Origin: Ruegeria sp. 6PALISEP08
Lineage (GTDB): Bacteria > Pseudomonadota > Alphaproteobacteria > Rhodobacterales > Rhodobacteraceae
Direction of reading: 5' to 3'
DNA length: 64,000 bases
Assembly (NCBI RefSeq): GCF_001238295.1
Contig: NZ_LGXZ01000011.1
Location: forward strand, 1 to 64,000
Shown: one piece after another, positions 26,091 to 37,872 of the stretch
Position numbering within the stretch: the first letter of the stretch is position 1
How the letters are laid out: each line of letters opens with the position of its first letter
Position numbers and translations under genes: made by a program
Notes under the pieces: generated by a model
What the model saw: only the letters and a program-made list of their open reading frames with translations
Databases searched by the model: none
What the model was told of the DNA's origin: nothing

Positions 26091-27830
26091 TCAGTCGAAT
26101 TCTGGCTCGTCCCGGTGCGTATCGCGCACGGCATAGGCTGTGTCCTGTGCCTTGCTCAGAGTCCACCGGATGCGCGTCGCATACTCCATTGCGCGGCCAG
26201 ATAGAACGATCTGTTTTGTCGCGCGTGGCTTTAAACGCCCTTTTTCAAGGTAAACGCTTGGCTCTACGAACAATTTTCCAACGCCATCATGGCGGAAAAC
26301 CCAGATCTCACCGCTTTTGAGCGCCATGGACACCGCCGCCCCGCCCAGATCTAACGCTGCATCCACGTCCGGATGTAGATGAAAGCGGATATCAAACCCG
26401 ATCCCCTTGAGCCCCGAGGCGTCCAACGCCTTGTCAAATTGGCGCTTTGCCTTGTCGGTCGCAGTCAGCAGAATATCCTCGACCATCAGCTCACGACCAT
26501 CGAACCGCAATTCAAAGGTCCGCGCATGGGTCAGGCCGAACACTTTGCCATACCCGTCATGCCCGGCCATGAAGCGGACACCTTCAAATGCATCTTCGAA
26601 ATCAACAGGCACGTCCTGCGGCGCATCCACTAACGCCTGACTTTCGCGGCCGGGCATGGGATTGGCCAACCGGGCGCTGGAGAATCCATCCAGGCACAGT
26701 GTCGAATGCGACGGCGTTGCCCGCCCGGCGCGGCGCCATTCCAACCCGAAACTGGCCCCAGACCCGCAATTCACAATCAACGGACGCCGCCCCGAAGTCA
26801 GCTCGAACGCCAGAGTAGAGGCGTGGGCATTGAACGACGCGGCACCGGTAGGCGGCGCACTGGCATCCACGATTACGGTGGTGCGTGCAGCGGACAGGCG
26901 GGCGTAGCCCATCGGTAATTCCGTCGCCGCCTTATGTTTGACGCCACTTTGTGCAAGGGCTTGTTCCAGACGTCCCTCGACACCGCGTCCGCCACCATGG
27001 AACCGCGCCAGCGCACCATCTGCATGGCGCAGGCTGCGCAGGGTCGGCGCAATCCGCTTGATCGCATTGACCTGCGCGACAGGCGCACCGCGCCCCAGAT
27101 TATTCAGTGCCGCCGTGGTCCAGCTGAGCAGTGTGAACACTTCCAGCAATTCCTCTGGGTTTCGGGTGGGAATACCGCCCTGCGCGTCCACCTGCCTGTC
27201 GCATTCGCCGGCCAGGGCGCGCAAGGCTGGATCAGCCATATGCTCCAACCCTTCCAACGCCAAACCGGCCTGCACCAGCCCGGCCAAAGCTTCGAATCGG
27301 GGCAGGCCCGGGGTCGCAGCCTGCCAGCGTTTGGACAGGAACCATGTCTGTTGGGCAAGCGAGCGAAAGAACAGCTTGCTTTGCTTTTCATCTGCACCTC
27401 GCAGGAGAAAGATCGCGTGGTTGATCCAGCGCATGACCCGCCGACCGGTCAGGTCAGGCACCCAACCGGGGCCTTGCCCGCGACCATGCGCTTCAATCCA
27501 GCCCCAGACCCAACGTTGCGCCTTTTCGCGCGCGCGCATGTCTCCGACTGCGGCCAGATCGTCCAGCCACGCGAAACCATGGCGTTCATCATCAAAGCCA
27601 GCGCTTGGGGCCGTGACATCCCACAGGCCGGTATCTTCCGCCTCGACCAGATACCCGGCGAACAAAAGGTTTCCGGCGACCAGCTGTCGTCCGCGGGCAA
27701 ACGAGCCCACAGTGCGCGGATCAGGTTGCGCTACAAATCCCGTGACCGCCTTTTGCCGTTGGCTCAGACGCGCGTAGAAACGGTTTTGAAACCGCATCCA
27801 CCGACTGGTCATGGTGTCCGAGTTCGACAT
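26091..27830 (-). CDS. Heparinase II/III family protein
   Basis: A 579-residue protein with an N-terminal all-alpha toroid (to about residue 300) and a C-terminal beta-sandwich Hepar_II/III domain ([34 protein letters not shown]). There is no evident signal peptide ([18 protein letters not shown]). Proteins of this type lie between rsmB and purH in many roseobacters and may act on envelope or uronate polysaccharide rather than host heparin. The start was chosen at MSNSD; the extra upstream codons look non-coding. Substrate unknown. Confidence 0.85.
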   Translation of the reverse strand: MSNSDTMTSRWMRFQNRFYARLSQRQKAVTGFVAQPDPRTVGSFARGRQLVAGNLLFAGYLVEAEDTGLWDVTAPSAGFDDERHGFAWLDDLAAVGDMRAREKAQRWVWGWIEAHGRGQGPGWVPDLTGRRVMRWINHAIFLLRGADEKQSKLFFRSLAQQTWFLSKRWQAATPGLPRFEALAGLVQAGLALEGLEHMADPALRALAGECDRQVDAQGGIPTRNPEELLEVFTLLSWTTAALNNLGRGAPVAQVNAIKRIAPTLRSLRHADGALARFHGGGRGVEGRLEQALAQSGVKHKAATELPMGYARLSAARTTVIVDASAPPTGAASFNAHASTLAFELTSGRRPLIVNCGSGASFGLEWRRAGRATPSHSTLCLDGFSSARLANPMPGRESQALVDAPQDVPVDFEDAFEGVRFMAGHDGYGKVFGLTHARTFELRFDGRELMVEDILLTATDKAKRQFDKALDASGLKGIGFDIRFHLHPDVDAALDLGGAAVSMALKSGEIWVFRHDGVGKLFVEPSVYLEKGRLKPRATKQIVLSGRAMEYATRIRWTLSKAQDTAYAVRDTHRDEPEFD

Positions 27831-27920
27831 GTCTCGCGTTACTCTGCCCCTTGCGCTCTGCTGGCGCTTGAGACCCAACGATAGACCGCGCCGATCGTCA
27901 AGTCATCGAAAAGCGTACAC

Positions 27921-29180
27921 TCAGGCGGATTTGGTCAGACAGGCAATATAGAACCCATCCATGCCACCATTATCCGGCCAGTAGTCAGGTCGCAGACGCA
28001 GGCCGCCCTCGTCGGTCATCCAGCCAGCTTCGACACCCGGTATGTTCAGTGCGTCGCGATCCACGCTCATATCGGGATACATCTCCAGCGCCTCTTCGAC
28101 CTGCACCTCACCTTCATCCGGCAACAAGGAACAGGTGCAATAGACCAGGCGTCCACCGGGTTTCAGCAAGCCCCAGGCATGGGCGAGCATCTGGGACTGA
28201 AGTTCAATCAATCCACCGAATTCAGACCCATCCTTGGCAAACGGCAAATCTGGGTGCCGTCGGATCGTACCCGTGGCCGAACACGGCGCATCCAGCAGGA
28301 TCGCGTCGTACTGGCCTTGATGCTCCAGCGCATCCCCAACAACAACCTCCGCCTTCAATCCGGTCCGTGCAAGGTTTTCACGCACCCGGTCCATCCGAGA
28401 GCCCGACACATCCAGCGCCGTAACATCCGCCCCGGCGGCGGCCATTTGCATCGTTTTACCTCCGGGCGCTGCACAAAGGTCCTGTACCTTCTCGCCCGCC
28501 TTGGGCGCCAGAACGCGAACCGGCAAAGCAGCCGCCGCATCCTGCACCCACCAATCCCCGGCTTTGTACCCCGGCAGGGTCGAAACCTGACCGGCATCCT
28601 GCAAGCGAATTGAGCCTGTCGGCAACACATTGCCCGAAGGGCCTGCCGCTCCCGGTTTCACGGTCAGATCAAGCGATGCACCGGCGAAATGCGCCTGCTC
28701 CATCCCGGCCACGGCATCCGCGCCCCACGCCATGATCAGGGGATCGCGAAGCCATTTTGGCAAACGTGGGACACGCATCTTGGGCCAGGCTTCCGGCCCT
28801 TCGGCTGCCACTTTGCGCAGAACTGCATTCACAAGGCCCTTGAGACGCCCATGCTTGCGCGAACGGCTGATGATCTCGACCATCGAATTCACCACGCCAT
28901 GCGCGGCTTCACCGTTGCACAGCTCAACCGCGCCCAATCTCAGCGCGTTATGAACCGTTAGGGCGGGTGTGCGGTTCAGATGGTTGTCCAGCAACCTGTC
29001 GGCGCGTTCCAGTCCGCGCAAGGTCTCCAACGCCAACCGCTGAGCACGCGCGCGATCTTCAGGCCCCAGCCGGTCCAATGCGCCCGCTGCGAGACATTCG
29101 GGCAACAGGCGGCCTTCCCCAAGGACCTGATCGAGAAGATAGATTGCGCTGCGCCGTGCTGCAGTTGCGCTGTTTTCCAT
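27921..29180 (-). CDS. rsmB: 16S rRNA m5C methyltransferase, RsmB family
   Basis: A 419-residue RNA cytosine-5 methyltransferase with an N-terminal NusB-like domain (about 1-140) and a C-terminal SAM-binding RsmB/NOP domain. Motifs are CAAPGGKTMQMAA (SAM binding), LDAPCSATGTIRRHPD (the PC-type motif) and VYCTCSLLPDEGE (motif VI, TCS Cys). The start at MENSATAARR follows AAGGCGG; an in-frame extension of 64 codons upstream is rejected. It is divergent from the DUF1674 gene. Confidence 0.93.
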   Translation of the reverse strand: MENSATAARRSAIYLLDQVLGEGRLLPECLAAGALDRLGPEDRARAQRLALETLRGLERADRLLDNHLNRTPALTVHNALRLGAVELCNGEAAHGVVNSMVEIISRSRKHGRLKGLVNAVLRKVAAEGPEAWPKMRVPRLPKWLRDPLIMAWGADAVAGMEQAHFAGASLDLTVKPGAAGPSGNVLPTGSIRLQDAGQVSTLPGYKAGDWWVQDAAAALPVRVLAPKAGEKVQDLCAAPGGKTMQMAAAGADVTALDVSGSRMDRVRENLARTGLKAEVVVGDALEHQGQYDAILLDAPCSATGTIRRHPDLPFAKDGSEFGGLIELQSQMLAHAWGLLKPGGRLVYCTCSLLPDEGEVQVEEALEMYPDMSVDRDALNIPGVEAGWMTDEGGLRLRPDYWPDNGGMDGFYIACLTKSA

Positions 29181-29268
29181 TGTACCGCCTTCATGTGACC
29201 TGCGCCCGCATTGCCATTGGCGGACGCGGGCGTATATCAAGACGCAGCACGGAAAGGAAGCCGATGTC

Positions 29269-29451
29269 ATGACTGACGACCGCAAAGATCTGCCCCCCGC
29301 CGCCCAGCGCGCACTGGCCGAAGCGGAAGAGCGCCGACGCAAAGCCGAAGCCGAGGCCAAGGAACTGCCCAAGGAACTGGGCGGACGCGATGGGCCGGAC
29401 CCCGCCCGTTATGGTGATTGGGAAAAGAAGGGGATCGCCATCGATTTCTGA
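29269..29451 (+). CDS. DUF1674 protein (SdhAF4 homologue)
   Basis: A 60-residue protein with the DUF1674 signature at the C terminus: GGRDGPDPARYGDWEKKGIA. The eukaryotic relative SDHAF4 helps assemble the flavinylated SdhA subunit of succinate dehydrogenase. The N-terminal half is a charged helix rich in Ala, Glu and Arg. No sdh genes are nearby, as is usual in alphaproteobacteria. Its stop codon is 4 bp from the stop of the convergent LysR gene. Confidence 0.88.
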   Translation: MTDDRKDLPPAAQRALAEAEERRRKAEAEAKELPKELGGRDGPDPARYGDWEKKGIAIDF

Positions 29452-29455
29452 GCGA

Positions 29456-30310
29456 TCAGCCGCGCAGCGCCTGCAAGAAATCCTCGATCAAGGCGCGCTG
29501 TTTCTTGGACTTTGCCCGGTCTTCGGGCCATGTCAGCCAATACCCGTCTTTGGTTTGAAGTTCAGGCTGGTCCAACCTGCGCAATCGCCCCTCTTGAAGA
29601 TCGGCCGAGGCCAGAGGAACCGACCCCAGCACCACACCAAGCCCGCGCCGCGCCGCCGAGATCGAATGCTCCATCGAATCAAAACTAATTTGGGACGGCG
29701 GTACATCCTGTTGATCGCATTTCTGAGCCCATTCTCGCCAACCGGGGCGTTCACCACGCAAATCGATCAAAGGTGCGCCCCAATCGACACCCGGGGCTGC
29801 CATGGGCACCAGTACCTCGCGCGCAATCAAGGCCGCATCGCGCCCTACCCACATGCCTCGGCCATATCGGATTTGCAGCCACGTGCGTTCTTCATCCAGC
29901 GAAGACCGCCGTGCAACCGAGTCCGTCATCACCCGCACCTTGGGCCGCAACTGGTGGAAGGCAGGTAGAGCAGGCAGGACCAGCGCATGAATGTTCGAAG
30001 ACAATCCGGCCACCCGCAACTCACGCGGGGACTTCCCGAACAAATCCTCTGTGTTGCGCTCCAACGCTTGCAGGCTGTCTTGCACTAGCGGCAAATAGCT
30101 CTCGCCTTCCACAGTAAGCGAAACACCCCGTGCCTCGCGCACGAACAAGGATCGGCCCAGCCAGGCTTCAAGATTGCCGATCCGTTGGCTGACAGCGGCC
30201 TGTGTCAAACCAAACTCTTTGGCTGCGGCCGAGAACCCACCCAAACGCCCCGCTGCCTCGAACACGCGCAACCAGTCCAGAGGTGGCAGTCCGATCTTCT
30301 TTTTAGCCAT
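29456..30310 (-). CDS. LysR-family regulator, likely controlling the tmp operon
   Basis: A 284-residue LysR-type transcription factor of the GcvA-like group. The N-terminal winged helix-turn-helix reads LRVFEAAGRLGGFSAAAKEF then LTQAAVSQRIGNLE, followed by a substrate-binding domain. A TTG four codons upstream also opens the frame; ATG is preferred. It is divergent from tmpA with about 98 bp between starts. This is the classical arrangement in which a LysR protein controls the neighbouring operon, so a phosphonate or betaine-like effector is a reasonable inference. Confidence 0.88.
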   Translation of the reverse strand: MAKKKIGLPPLDWLRVFEAAGRLGGFSAAAKEFGLTQAAVSQRIGNLEAWLGRSLFVREARGVSLTVEGESYLPLVQDSLQALERNTEDLFGKSPRELRVAGLSSNIHALVLPALPAFHQLRPKVRVMTDSVARRSSLDEERTWLQIRYGRGMWVGRDAALIAREVLVPMAAPGVDWGAPLIDLRGERPGWREWAQKCDQQDVPPSQISFDSMEHSISAARRGLGVVLGSVPLASADLQEGRLRRLDQPELQTKDGYWLTWPEDRAKSKKQRALIEDFLQALRG

Positions 30311-30340
30311 AAGATTTTCCAAGCCTCAGCCGAAATAAGG

Positions 30341-32128
<1,788 letters not shown>

Positions 32129-32132
<4 letters not shown>

Positions 32133-32797
32133 CTGCGCCCGAGTACATTTTCGAAGCCAGTTCCAAGCCATCCTTGCCGTGGCATGAAGTTCCCCTGATT
32201 AGGGCAACGGAAGATACGGTCAAGGGTTATGGCTGCCTTGTCGATGACCCTGAATCCTTTGAAATCGAAATAGTGCGCTGGCCCCAGCAAGGCTGGCGCC
32301 CCATCGACGAAGGAACAGGTGACGAAGGTGGCTGGGTCGAAGGCACGTTCAAATGCGATTGGCAGGGCGATGTCCTGTATGGCGAAAACGAAGCGGTCAA
32401 AGGTCACTACGTTCTTGGCTGGTCTGCCGATCCTCAGAACGCGCAGACGGACCAGCAAACCACGCCACGGGATCAGGTGCTTCTGTGGCACATGAACTAC
32501 CACCCGGATGGAGGGCAGATGTTCTGGCCGCTGGACAACAAGCCTTTCATCGTGCCTGCTGCCCTTCCCGGAGATAACCTGACCCCCGACAAGGTGGTGG
32601 CATTCTGGTGTGACGGATCGCGCGGTTTGTATATCCACCCTGGCATCTGGCACGAAGGGATTTTCCCGGTCGAAGACAATCAGCGCTTTCTTGACCGTCA
32701 AGGGGCCGTTCATGCCCGGGTCAGCGCGGATATTGGCAAGGAATTCGGCGTGTATCTGGCCTGCCCATTGCGCGAAGACAAGATCAGGGACCTGTAA
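32129..32797 (+). CDS. Ureidoglycolate-lyase-like cupin in the tmp operon
   Basis: A 222-residue protein of the ureidoglycolate lyase (AllA-like) cupin superfamily. The strongest blocks are VVAFWCDGSRGLYIHPGIWH (about 160-179), RQGAVHARVSADIGKEFGVY and the earlier MNYHPDGGQMFWPLD. Classical members split ureidoglycolate into glyoxylate and urea. Its ATG overlaps the tmpB stop (ATGA), so three genes are coupled. No allantoin gene is adjacent, so a role tied to phosphonate or betaine breakdown is possible. The last 14 bp overlap the convergent DUF2306 gene. Confidence 0.75.
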
Positions 32798-33467
32798 ACA
32801 AATCCCCTTGATGCCCTGACCGTCTGCGCACGATCCAAACCTGCACGGCCAGCAAATACGGCACGTAGAACGCAAAGTTCTGAACCAGATCGAAAGGGCC
32901 CGAGAAATCGGGCTCTGACCCAAGACCACCGGTCGCCAGATACCAAAGTGTGTAATGCACCCGATACAACCACGACCCCAGCGCCAGCCAGAACAGGCGC
33001 AACCCCCAGCTCCAATGTCTTGCGCGATCCCCGGTCAGGGCCATGCGCGCCACCATCAAGGCCGCAGTGAACAGGCAGAGGCCATACAGAAAGAAGGCAG
33101 CAGACATCACTGGGCCGCCGATTGTTCCGCGTAATGGGATATATGTCATGCCCGCCGCCCCGGTCATCAGCGCCAGCGCAACCAAGCCAGTTCCCAACGC
33201 GCGGTGAAATCGGTTGTACCTGAGGCGAAGGCCATTCAGCAATTGAAGCGGCACAAGCATAAGCAACAATGTGCCAGCCAAGATGTGCAACGTCATGGCC
33301 GTATTGGCGACAATCTGGCCATCGGCAAACAAGTAGCTTTGCGTGGCTGCTTTGTCCGACAGCCCAACGCCAATCATACCAAACCCATGCACAACAAAAG
33401 GCAGTAGCGTCAGATAAAACAGCGCCAAAAGAAGGCCCGACACCACTCCAGATTTCAACATACCCAT
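32784..33467 (-). CDS. DUF2306 membrane protein
   Basis: A 227-residue integral membrane protein with about six hydrophobic segments, the first at residues 8-30. The blocks TLHILAGTLLLMLVPLQLLNG and RFHRALGTGLVALALMTGAAG, with a conserved His in each, are typical of DUF2306, possibly a haem- or quinone-related membrane family. No clear ribosome binding site is seen before either of the first two ATGs. It is convergent with the cupin gene. Function unknown. Confidence 0.75.
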   Translation of the reverse strand: MGMLKSGVVSGLLLALFYLTLLPFVVHGFGMIGVGLSDKAATQSYLFADGQIVANTAMTLHILAGTLLLMLVPLQLLNGLRLRYNRFHRALGTGLVALALMTGAAGMTYIPLRGTIGGPVMSAAFFLYGLCLFTAALMVARMALTGDRARHWSWGLRLFWLALGSWLYRVHYTLWYLATGGLGSEPDFSGPFDLVQNFAFYVPYLLAVQVWIVRRRSGHQGDLFTGP

Positions 33468-33608
33468 AGCAGAACTTTAGCTTTGAAAGACGATCCGTCT
33501 ACGAGGATAAAAGTCAGAACTCGAATCTTGACATGCAAACACGGCAATTGCTGTTTTAACCCCCATTCAAAAAGGCGGTGAGGCGTCATTGAACCGTGCG
33601 ACCGGCAG

Positions 33609-34169
33609 TCACTCGTGATCAATCGAATGCGAGCTCGGTGATGGCCGTGTCCTGATAATGTGTTCCGGGATAAACTTCAGTGATCTCAAAGTTGACCCAC
33701 GATACTGGACCATAGTCGGCAAGCGCAGATGTGCCCTGCCAGCCGGCGGCTGTGCAGCCGGAGTTGCTGTGGCAGGTGGCTGTCCTTTTCGACGCAACCA
33801 GCCACGCTCAACAGCCGCGAGGCGTTGATGTTGCGGTTGGTGCGTCACTGACCCCTCTGCTGGCAGCGTGGCCCAAAGAGACTGCGCTTCTTCCAGGTTC
33901 GCTCCGAGTGCTGCCAGGATGAAGCCTGCGTATTCGTCTGCTTCCAATTCGGTCGGCGGACGTGATCCTGTACCGGTAATGGTATGCCCCTGCAGATGAT
34001 GACCGACCTCATGCGCCATGACGCCATATAGCTGCCAGCGCGCATTGGGGTCCGCCTCGTACTGCGCCAGCCATTCGGGGTTGAATGCCAGATAGCGTTC
34101 GCCGTCTATGATGACCGCAGCAGCGTTACCAACTTCATCCGTTTCAACTACCTGATAATTCGGCACCAT
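33609..34169 (-). pseudogene. M48-like metallopeptidase remnant or truncated gene
   Basis: A frame of 186 codons with a convincing zinc peptidase core: MAHEVGHHLQGHTI (HExxH) and ELEADEYAGFIL (third-ligand Glu). The frame continues upstream of the first ATG with protein-like sequence (AEKQTQTDFNKRTSG) for about 20 codons to a stop, and no signal peptide or membrane anchor is present. The C-terminal 50 residues look unlike a peptidase. It follows dapB on the same strand, about 90 bp away. A 5'-truncated remnant is the simplest reading, but a short functional protein is not excluded. Confidence 0.55.
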
Positions 34170-34257
34170 ACCTGACGTTCTCTTGTTGAAGTCAGTCTGG
34201 GTTTGTTTTTCTGCAATCGTAAAGGGTTATGAATGCGAAACAGGGTTGTAGACTGGC

Positions 34258-35067
34258 TCACAACCCCAGCACGTCCACCATATCGTATTGTCCGGGTGCC
34301 TTGCCCTGCCCCCACAGCGCGGCCTTGAGTGCACCACGGGCAAAGATCGCGCGGTCGCTGGCCAAATGACGCAGGACGATGCGTTCTCCGGGCGCGGCGA
34401 ACAGCACATCATGTTCACCAACAATGTCGCCGCCGCGAATGGCGTGGAAGCCGATGTCACCGCGCTTGCGCGCGCCGGTGATGCCATCGCGACCCCGATC
34501 AGACACATCCGCCAGCTTGACGCCGCGCCCCTCAGCAGCCGCCTCGCCCAGCATCAGTGCCGTGCCCGAGGGCGCGTCAACCTTGTGGTGGTGATGGCCT
34601 TCGATGATCTCGATGTCGAAATCTTCATCCAATGCCGCAGCAACCTTTTTTGTCAGTTGCACCAGAAGGTTCACGCCAAGGCTCATATTCCCGGCCCGCA
34701 CGATCACTGCATGGCGCGCGGCAGGTTCCAGCGCCGCGATTTGCTCGTCGGACATGCCGGTTGTCCCGATCACGTGGACACAGCGCGCCTGCGCAGCCAG
34801 AGCGGCAAATTCCAAAGTCGCTTCGGGCGCGGTAAAATCGATCACCGCTTGCGCCTGTGCGAATGCTTCCAACGGGTCATCGGTCACGATGACGCCCAGC
34901 GCCTGCCCGCCCATGGCCGTACCCACATCCTGACCGATCCAGTCATGCCCTTCGCGCTCGACCACGCCAACCAGACGCGCCTGATCGCTGTCGGTGACAG
35001 TCTTGATCAGCATCTGCCCCATACGGCCCGAAGCCCCTGTGATGACGATCCCCGGAATATGGGTCAT
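34258..35067 (-). CDS. dapB: 4-hydroxy-tetrahydrodipicolinate reductase
   Basis: A 269-residue DapB of the diaminopimelate/lysine pathway. The NAD(P) motif is [11 protein letters not shown] (8-18). The catalytic block [18 protein letters not shown] carries the His and Lys of the active site and the substrate-binding GT. The ATG at MTHIPG follows AAAGGACC, and ten upstream codons are dropped. It is divergent from rbfA, 90 bp away. Confidence 0.95.
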   Translation of the reverse strand: MTHIPGIVITGASGRMGQMLIKTVTDSDQARLVGVVEREGHDWIGQDVGTAMGGQALGVIVTDDPLEAFAQAQAVIDFTAPEATLEFAALAAQARCVHVIGTTGMSDEQIAALEPAARHAVIVRAGNMSLGVNLLVQLTKKVAAALDEDFDIEIIEGHHHHKVDAPSGTALMLGEAAAEGRGVKLADVSDRGRDGITGARKRGDIGFHAIRGGDIVGEHDVLFAAPGERIVLRHLASDRAIFARGALKAALWGQGKAPGQYDMVDVLGL

Positions 35068-35157
35068 TGCGCTGGTCCTTTCTCGAATTCGGCTCAAAGC
35101 CTCCTACCCCGTTCGCGCCCGCTTGGCAAAGCCCCGCTTTGGGCTTAGATCGGAGAT

Positions 35158-35553
35158 ATGGCAAAGAACAAATTCCACGATGGCCCCGGCCCGTCCCAAC
35201 GACAGCTGCGTGTCGGCGAACTGATCCGCCGCACACTGTCCGAAGTTCTGGCGCGCGGAGATATCCACGACCCCGACCTGAACCGCATGTCGATCACCGT
35301 AGGTGAGGTGCGCACCTCGCCCGATCTGAAGATCGCAACCGCCTTTGTGCTGCCCTTGGGCGGTAAGGGGCAGGAGGACGTGATCGAACTGCTCGCCCGC
35401 AACAAGGGTGAGCTGCGGCGCGTGATCGGCAAAAAACTGAACCTAAAATTCTCGCCCGATCTGAGATTCCGTCTGGATGACACGTTTGACCGTCTGGACG
35501 ACACCCGCCGCATGTTCCAGCAGGACGCGGTGCGCCGCGATCTGGACGAGTGA
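35158..35553 (+). CDS. rbfA: Ribosome-binding factor A
   Basis: A 131-residue RbfA needed for late 30S maturation and 16S processing. The family blocks are [39 protein letters not shown] and [18 protein letters not shown], near the C terminus. The start codon follows GGAGAT. The next gene overlaps by 4 bp (GTGA), and truB follows one gene later, a common rbfA-truB neighbourhood with an insertion. Confidence 0.93.
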   Translation: MAKNKFHDGPGPSQRQLRVGELIRRTLSEVLARGDIHDPDLNRMSITVGEVRTSPDLKIATAFVLPLGGKGQEDVIELLARNKGELRRVIGKKLNLKFSPDLRFRLDDTFDRLDDTRRMFQQDAVRRDLDE

Positions 35554-36293
35554 TCCGCACTTTAACGACATTGGGCGCGATCTTGTGCGCCACACAAGCC
35601 TTTGCGGTTACGTGCGAAAATCTGACCCATGAGGAACTGCGTTATACCGTCTGCGAAGTCGACGCGTCCGCCGCAGACCTGCGCTTGTTTCTGAATGGCG
35701 AAGACGGCGAAGTGCTGGGGCATTTCTCCTCGGTCAACGAGGCACTTGCGCCCGAGGGCAAACGGCTGGCTTTTGCGATGAACGCGGGTATGTATCACGA
35801 CGACCGCTCGCCCGTTGGCCATTACGTCGAGGACGGGCAAGAGCAGATGCGGGTAATCCCGAACCCCGGTCCTGGAAATTTCGGCCTGCTGCCCAATGGA
35901 GTGTTCTGCATCCGCGACGGGCGCGCCGATGTTTTCGAGACGCTGGATTTCGTGGATCAAGCCCCCATCTGCCGCTTTGCCACCCAATCCGGCCCTATGC
36001 TGGTGATCGACGGCGCACTGCACCCTCGCTTTCTGCCCGATTCGACATCGCGCTATATCCGCAACGGCGTGGGTACCAGCGCCGATGGAATGCGGGCCGT
36101 TTTTGCAATCTCTGAGGATTATGTCACCTTCCATGAATTCGGCAGCCTGTTCCGCGATGTGCTGGATACCCCGAACGCGCTGTTTCTGGATGGCAATATC
36201 TCGCGGATGTATGACCGGGCGAGTAACCGCTCGGATCTGGGATTCTCGTTGGGGCCCATCGTCGGCGTAGTCGAGGATATGCCTGCAAATTGA
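35550..36293 (+). CDS. Secreted phosphodiester glycosidase family protein
   Basis: A 247-residue protein of the NAGPA/phosphodiester glycosidase family with a signal peptide ([11 protein letters not shown], about residue 19). Family blocks are [43 protein letters not shown] and [13 protein letters not shown]. It begins with GTG overlapping the rbfA stop, so it is coupled to rbfA. The substrate is unknown; family members remove N-acetylglucosamine from phosphodiesters. Confidence 0.85.
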   Translation: MIRTLTTLGAILCATQAFAVTCENLTHEELRYTVCEVDASAADLRLFLNGEDGEVLGHFSSVNEALAPEGKRLAFAMNAGMYHDDRSPVGHYVEDGQEQMRVIPNPGPGNFGLLPNGVFCIRDGRADVFETLDFVDQAPICRFATQSGPMLVIDGALHPRFLPDSTSRYIRNGVGTSADGMRAVFAISEDYVTFHEFGSLFRDVLDTPNALFLDGNISRMYDRASNRSDLGFSLGPIVGVVEDMPAN

Positions 36294-36347
36294 CAGGGCG
36301 GGTATGATCCGCTAACTCGCGCGCCTCAGCAAAGGGCAAGGTGCAAG

Positions 36348-37253
36348 ATGGGACGCAAACGCAAGGGTCGTGACATTTCCGGTTGGTTGGTGGTGGACAA
36401 GCCTGCGGGCATGACTTCGACCGCCGTGGTCAATAAGGTGCGTTGGGCGATGGACGCCAAAAAAGCGGGCCATGCGGGCACATTGGATCCTGAGGCGACT
36501 GGCGTTCTGGCCGTGGCCTTGGGCGAGGCGACAAAAACCGTTCCTTACATCACCGATGCGCTGAAAGCCTACACGTTCACTGTGCGGCTGGGTCAGGCCA
36601 CCAATACCGACGATGCCGAGGGCGAAGTGATCGCACAAGGCGATGCGCGCCCTACGGATGAGGACATCAAAGCGGCGCTAACCCCGTTTCTGGGCGACAT
36701 CATGCAGGTCCCGCCAAAGTTCTCGGCGGTAAAAATTAACGGTCAGCGCGCCTACAAGCTGGCCCGCGATGGCGAAGATGTGGAACTAACCGCCCGGCCC
36801 CTTTGGGTCGAGGAACTGGTCCTTGTCGACCGCCCCGATGAAGATCACGTGGTGTTGGAAATGACTTGCGGCAAGGGTGGCTATGTGCGCTCGATTGCGC
36901 GCGATCTGGGTGAGGTATTGGGATGTCACGGCCACGTCAAGGAACTGCGCCGCGTCTGGTCCGGCCCTTTCGAGGCCGAAGATGGCATGACCATCGAACA
37001 GATCGACGAGATGGCCAAGACCACCGCGCTGGACGCGTATCTGCACCCTCTGGAAACCGGCCTGTCGGACCTGCCCGAGCTGAAGTGCACTGCCGAGGGC
37101 GCCACCCGTTTGCGCAACGGCAATCCGGGTATGGTATTGGCGTCAGACGTCGAATACGGCGATGAAGCCTGGGCCTCGCTGGATGGCAAGGCGGTGGCAG
37201 TGGGCATCTACAAATCGGGCGAGTTGCACCCCAGCCGGGTGTTCGTCGCCTGA
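36348..37253 (+). CDS. truB: tRNA pseudouridine-55 synthase
   Basis: A 301-residue TruB that makes pseudouridine 55 in the T loop of tRNAs. The motifs are [19 protein letters not shown] and the catalytic Asp block [40 protein letters not shown] and [13 protein letters not shown] follow. AAGGTGC precedes the ATG. It lies 54 bp after the glycosidase gene, which is itself coupled to rbfA. Confidence 0.95.
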   Translation: MGRKRKGRDISGWLVVDKPAGMTSTAVVNKVRWAMDAKKAGHAGTLDPEATGVLAVALGEATKTVPYITDALKAYTFTVRLGQATNTDDAEGEVIAQGDARPTDEDIKAALTPFLGDIMQVPPKFSAVKINGQRAYKLARDGEDVELTARPLWVEELVLVDRPDEDHVVLEMTCGKGGYVRSIARDLGEVLGCHGHVKELRRVWSGPFEAEDGMTIEQIDEMAKTTALDAYLHPLETGLSDLPELKCTAEGATRLRNGNPGMVLASDVEYGDEAWASLDGKAVAVGIYKSGELHPSRVFVA

Positions 37254-37274
37254 ACCACGTGTTAGGCGGGTGGC

Positions 37275-37778
37275 ATGATCACCAGAACGCATACCAAGGG
37301 CGACGCGCCCTCGACCGCCATCTATTCCGATTGCGAAAAGTACCGCTATAGCCTGACCCGTGTCTGGGATGCGGCGGGGCGGAAGGCATTGTTTGTGATG
37401 CTGAACCCCTCGACCGCGACCGAAGTGCAGAACGACCCTACGGTGGAACGCTGCGAACGGCGTGCGCGGGCGTTGGGTTTTGGCGCGTTTCAGGTTACCA
37501 ACATCTTTGCCTGGCGCGACACCGACCCGCGCAAGATGCGTGCCGCTGCCGACCCAGTCGGGCCTGCGAATGACGCAGCCATTCTGGACGGTGTGAATTG
37601 GGCCGATCAGGTCATCGCCGCCTGGGGCACCCATGGTGCGCATCTGGACCGTGGCCCGGCAGTTGAACAGCTGTTGCGTAACACGGGTCAACCACTGTTC
37701 CATCTGGGTCTGACCAAAGACGGCCACCCCAAGCATCCCCTTTACATCGCCTACACCCAGAAGCCTGAGCGATGGTGA
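37275..37778 (+). CDS. DUF1643 domain-containing protein
   Basis: A 167-residue soluble protein recognised as DUF1643 by LFVMLNPSTATEVQNDPTVE, RRARALGFGAFQVTNIFAWR and VIAAWGTHG. The function is unknown in the family. It follows truB by 21 bp with GGCGGG before the ATG and is probably co-transcribed. Confidence 0.88.
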   Translation: MITRTHTKGDAPSTAIYSDCEKYRYSLTRVWDAAGRKALFVMLNPSTATEVQNDPTVERCERRARALGFGAFQVTNIFAWRDTDPRKMRAAADPVGPANDAAILDGVNWADQVIAAWGTHGAHLDRGPAVEQLLRNTGQPLFHLGLTKDGHPKHPLYIAYTQKPERW

Positions 37779-37872
37779 CAAAGTATTAACCATTTCAACG
37801 ACTTGCCTTTGAAGTCGCTGCCCGCAGCATGAAACATTCACCCTCGGAGCATTCTGATATCGGAGGGGTGTC

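Noticed and set aside
24482..26320. 612-codon open frame on the plus strand
   Set aside because: It is antisense to purH, lacks any domain, and results from third-position G+C bias; the minus-strand frame is a full-length PurH.
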